From Pseudobacteriovorax antillogorgiicola (GTDB lineage Bacteria > Bdellovibrionota_B > Oligoflexia > Oligoflexales > RGVZ01): a stretch of 7,892 nt of DNA. Numbering within the stretch: the stretch's first letter is position 1; each line of letters starts with the position of its first letter. Made by a program: the position numbers and the translations under genes. Where the stretch lies: NCBI GenBank assembly GCA_945897695.1, contig CAMDGW010000109.1, positions 1 through 7,892 on the forward strand. The letters run 5' to 3'. The notes beneath the pieces were generated by a model. That model was not told the DNA's origin and searched no databases. It saw nothing but the letters and a program-made list of their open reading frames with translations. Below are positions 6,366 to 7,892 of the stretch, one piece after another.

Positions 6366-7892
6366 TGGAACTACTGAAATTCTTTCATCCATAGATCATG
6401 TTCTTCATGATGTATTTGGTTTTGAACACTTTAGGCCCAGGCAGCGAGATGTCTGCCTTTCTGCATGGCGTGGTAATGATGTGCTTTTGGTGATGCCAAC
6501 GGGAGCTGGAAAATCTCTTTGTTATCAGTTGCCAACTGTCGCTCGAATTGAAGGTCGGGCGCTCGTTGTTAGTCCCCTGATTGCTCTGATCGAAGATCAA
6601 GTTCAAAAGTTAAAAAAAATCGGCATTCAAGCTGAGCGGATTCACTCGGGGCGATCTCGACAGGAATCTATGGACGCATGCAGGCTTTGGCGTGAGGGTA
6701 AGCTTCAATTTCTCTACGTTGCACCAGAGAGATTGGGCGTTCCAGGATTTGTGGATTTTCTTGTGGATAACAAACCTGCTTTGATTGCGGTTGATGAGGC
6801 GCACTGTATTTCAATGTGGGGCCACGATTTTCGGGCGGATTATCGCCAGCTTGGTCCTAGGTTAGCTCGTCTTAGGCCGGCAAACATTGTGGCATTGACA
6901 GCTACAGCGACTCCCGACGTCCAGAGGGATATTGCAGACCAACTTGGTTTGGAGCGGCCAGATATTTTTATTCACGGATTCAGGCGAGACAATATCGGCA
7001 TAGATGTCGTTGAGCTAACGCCTGGCGCTCGAACCGAATCAGCAATTTCAATTCTTCAGGTCAAAGAAAGACGGCCAGCGATCATTTATGCTCCGACGCG
7101 AAAGGTGGCAGAAGCGACCGCTGCGGAACTTAAAAAGCACTTCAAGACAGGAGTGTTTCATGCGGGCTTGCCAACCCATGAACGCCAATCTGTGCAAGAT
7201 GATTTCCTGAAAGATGAGATCGAAGTGATGGTGGCTACCATCGCGTTTGGTATGGGTGTTGATAAACCTAATATTAGAACGGTGTTTCACTTAGCGCTTC
7301 CAGGTTCGGTTGAAGCCTACTACCAGGAAATCGGTCGAGCTGGTCGCGATGGTAAGTTAAGTTCTGCGATTTTGATGTTCGCACCAATTGATCGCAAGAC
7401 TCATGAATATTTTCTCGACATGAACTATCCAGATCCAGAGCTTTTGCAGAGAGTACTCCAGGCTATTGCACAGGGCTCTTCAACCCGCGATGAAATTGCC
7501 GGGCGACTTGGGATTATGCCAGATCTCGTTCGCAATGCCCTGGAGAAGCTTTGGATTCACGGCGGTGTTGCAGTTGATGACGATGGGGGGATTTCGCCTA
7601 CTAAGTCTGGTTGGGAGCGAAGTTATTTGGCACAACGGCGACATCGGACCGAACAACTTGCCAAGGTGTTGTCCTTTGCACAGGGCAAATCTTGTCGCAT
7701 GCTCCATTTGATTAATCATTTCGGCGATAAAGACGATTGTCATGAGTCCTGCTCGATCTGTGATCGCTGTCGAGGGCCATCTATTGCAGCCGAGACTATG
7801 AAGAAAATGGTTACTGCTGATAGTAAGGCGCAAGATGAACTTATGAAAGCTTTGATCCCCTTTCAGTCTAAGACTAGCGGTATATTCTACCG
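6358..7892 (+). CDS. recQ: RecQ-family ATP-dependent DNA helicase, 3'-incomplete
   Basis: At least 511 residues are visible and the frame is open at the right edge. The enzyme should unwind duplex and branched DNA 3'-5'. Motifs in order: FEHFRPRQRD (motif 0, about 22-31), MPTGAGKS (46-53), VVSPLIALIEDQV (motif Ia), DEAHC (146-150) running into the RecQ aromatic-rich loop ISMWGHDFRADY (151-162), ALTATAT (179-185), ATIAFGMGVDKPNIR (293-307) and YYQEIGRAGRDG (321-332). A zinc-binding module follows, with Cys446 and CSICDRC giving Cys465, Cys468 and Cys471. Between motif VI and the zinc site is an extra region of roughly 65 residues relative to E. coli RecQ. It contains a helix-turn-helix-like stretch (TRDEIAGRLGIMPDLVRNAL), suggesting an inserted winged helix. 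After the zinc site the visible tail does not look like an HRDC domain, but it is cut. ATG 6358 overlaps the Bax1-like stop as ATGGTTAA; its Shine-Dalgarno is weak, consistent with coupled translation. Confidence 0.93.
   Translation, partial: MVNGTTEILSSIDHVLHDVFGFEHFRPRQRDVCLSAWRGNDVLLVMPTGAGKSLCYQLPTVARIEGRALVVSPLIALIEDQVQKLKKIGIQAERIHSGRSRQESMDACRLWREGKLQFLYVAPERLGVPGFVDFLVDNKPALIAVDEAHCISMWGHDFRADYRQLGPRLARLRPANIVALTATATPDVQRDIADQLGLERPDIFIHGFRRDNIGIDVVELTPGARTESAISILQVKERRPAIIYAPTRKVAEATAAELKKHFKTGVFHAGLPTHERQSVQDDFLKDEIEVMVATIAFGMGVDKPNIRTVFHLALPGSVEAYYQEIGRAGRDGKLSSAILMFAPIDRKTHEYFLDMNYPDPELLQRVLQAIAQGSSTRDEIAGRLGIMPDLVRNALEKLWIHGGVAVDDDGGISPTKSGWERSYLAQRRHRTEQLAKVLSFAQGKSCRMLHLINHFGDKDDCHESCSICDRCRGPSIAAETMKKMVTADSKAQDELMKALIPFQSKTSGIFY

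Noticed and set aside
6385..7833. Minus-strand open frames opposite recQ
   Set aside because: The plus strand encodes every RecQ motif continuously, and the antisense frames are short and featureless.
3806..7892. A restriction or phage-defence island such as DISARM or BREX
   Set aside because: No methyltransferase, phospholipase, PglZ or Brx-type gene is visible; helicase plus nuclease alone fits XPB-Bax1 repair better, though the right edge is cut.

Overview
The window holds six protein-coding genes, two of them cut by the window edges. The organism is a bacterium with a periplasm, most likely Gram-negative: it encodes a peptidoglycan lytic transglycosylase of the MltD type and an exported sulfite-oxidase-type molybdoenzyme carrying c-type hemes. 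Base composition looks close to balanced, slightly AT-rich. The gene mix would suit a Bdellovibrio-like or other 'deltaproteobacterial' lineage, but that is a guess from protein flavour and nothing in the sequence proves it.

Left block (1-1956, + strand): the C-terminal part of a lytic transglycosylase (SLT fold, catalytic Glu visible), followed 11 bases later by a DUF3095 protein. The latter looks like a class III nucleotide-cyclase-type domain with both metal-binding Asp positions present. Its ribosome binding site overlaps the stop codon of the transglycosylase, so the two genes are probably co-transcribed.

Middle (1990-3606, - strand): a convergently oriented gene for a sulfite dehydrogenase in which a SorA/SoxC-like molybdopterin catalytic domain and its dimerisation domain are fused to two cytochrome c domains (CLTCH and CAACH). 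It has a Sec-like signal peptide and no twin-arginine motif, which is unusual for a molybdoenzyme. A perfect 8-bp inverted repeat lies directly against its Shine-Dalgarno sequence.

Right block (3806-7892, + strand): a tight three-gene DNA-processing operon transcribed divergently from the sulfite dehydrogenase. The first gene encodes an XPB-type superfamily 2 helicase (Walker A, DECH box, RED motif, thumb region). The second encodes a DUF790/Bax1-type nuclease, the known archaeal partner of XPB; its start lies 38 bases inside the helicase gene with its own Shine-Dalgarno. The third, overlapping by 8 bases (ATGGTTAA), encodes a RecQ-family helicase that runs off the right edge. The overlaps imply translational coupling. 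The likely job is a helicase-nuclease machine acting on damaged or branched DNA, with RecQ supplying a second, 3'-5' unwinding activity. This XPB-Bax1-RecQ cassette is the most interesting part of the window.

The 199-base gap between the divergent genes (3607-3805) holds an AT-rich candidate promoter region with small dyads. No RNA genes, insertion sequences, CRISPR arrays or clear intrinsic terminators were seen.
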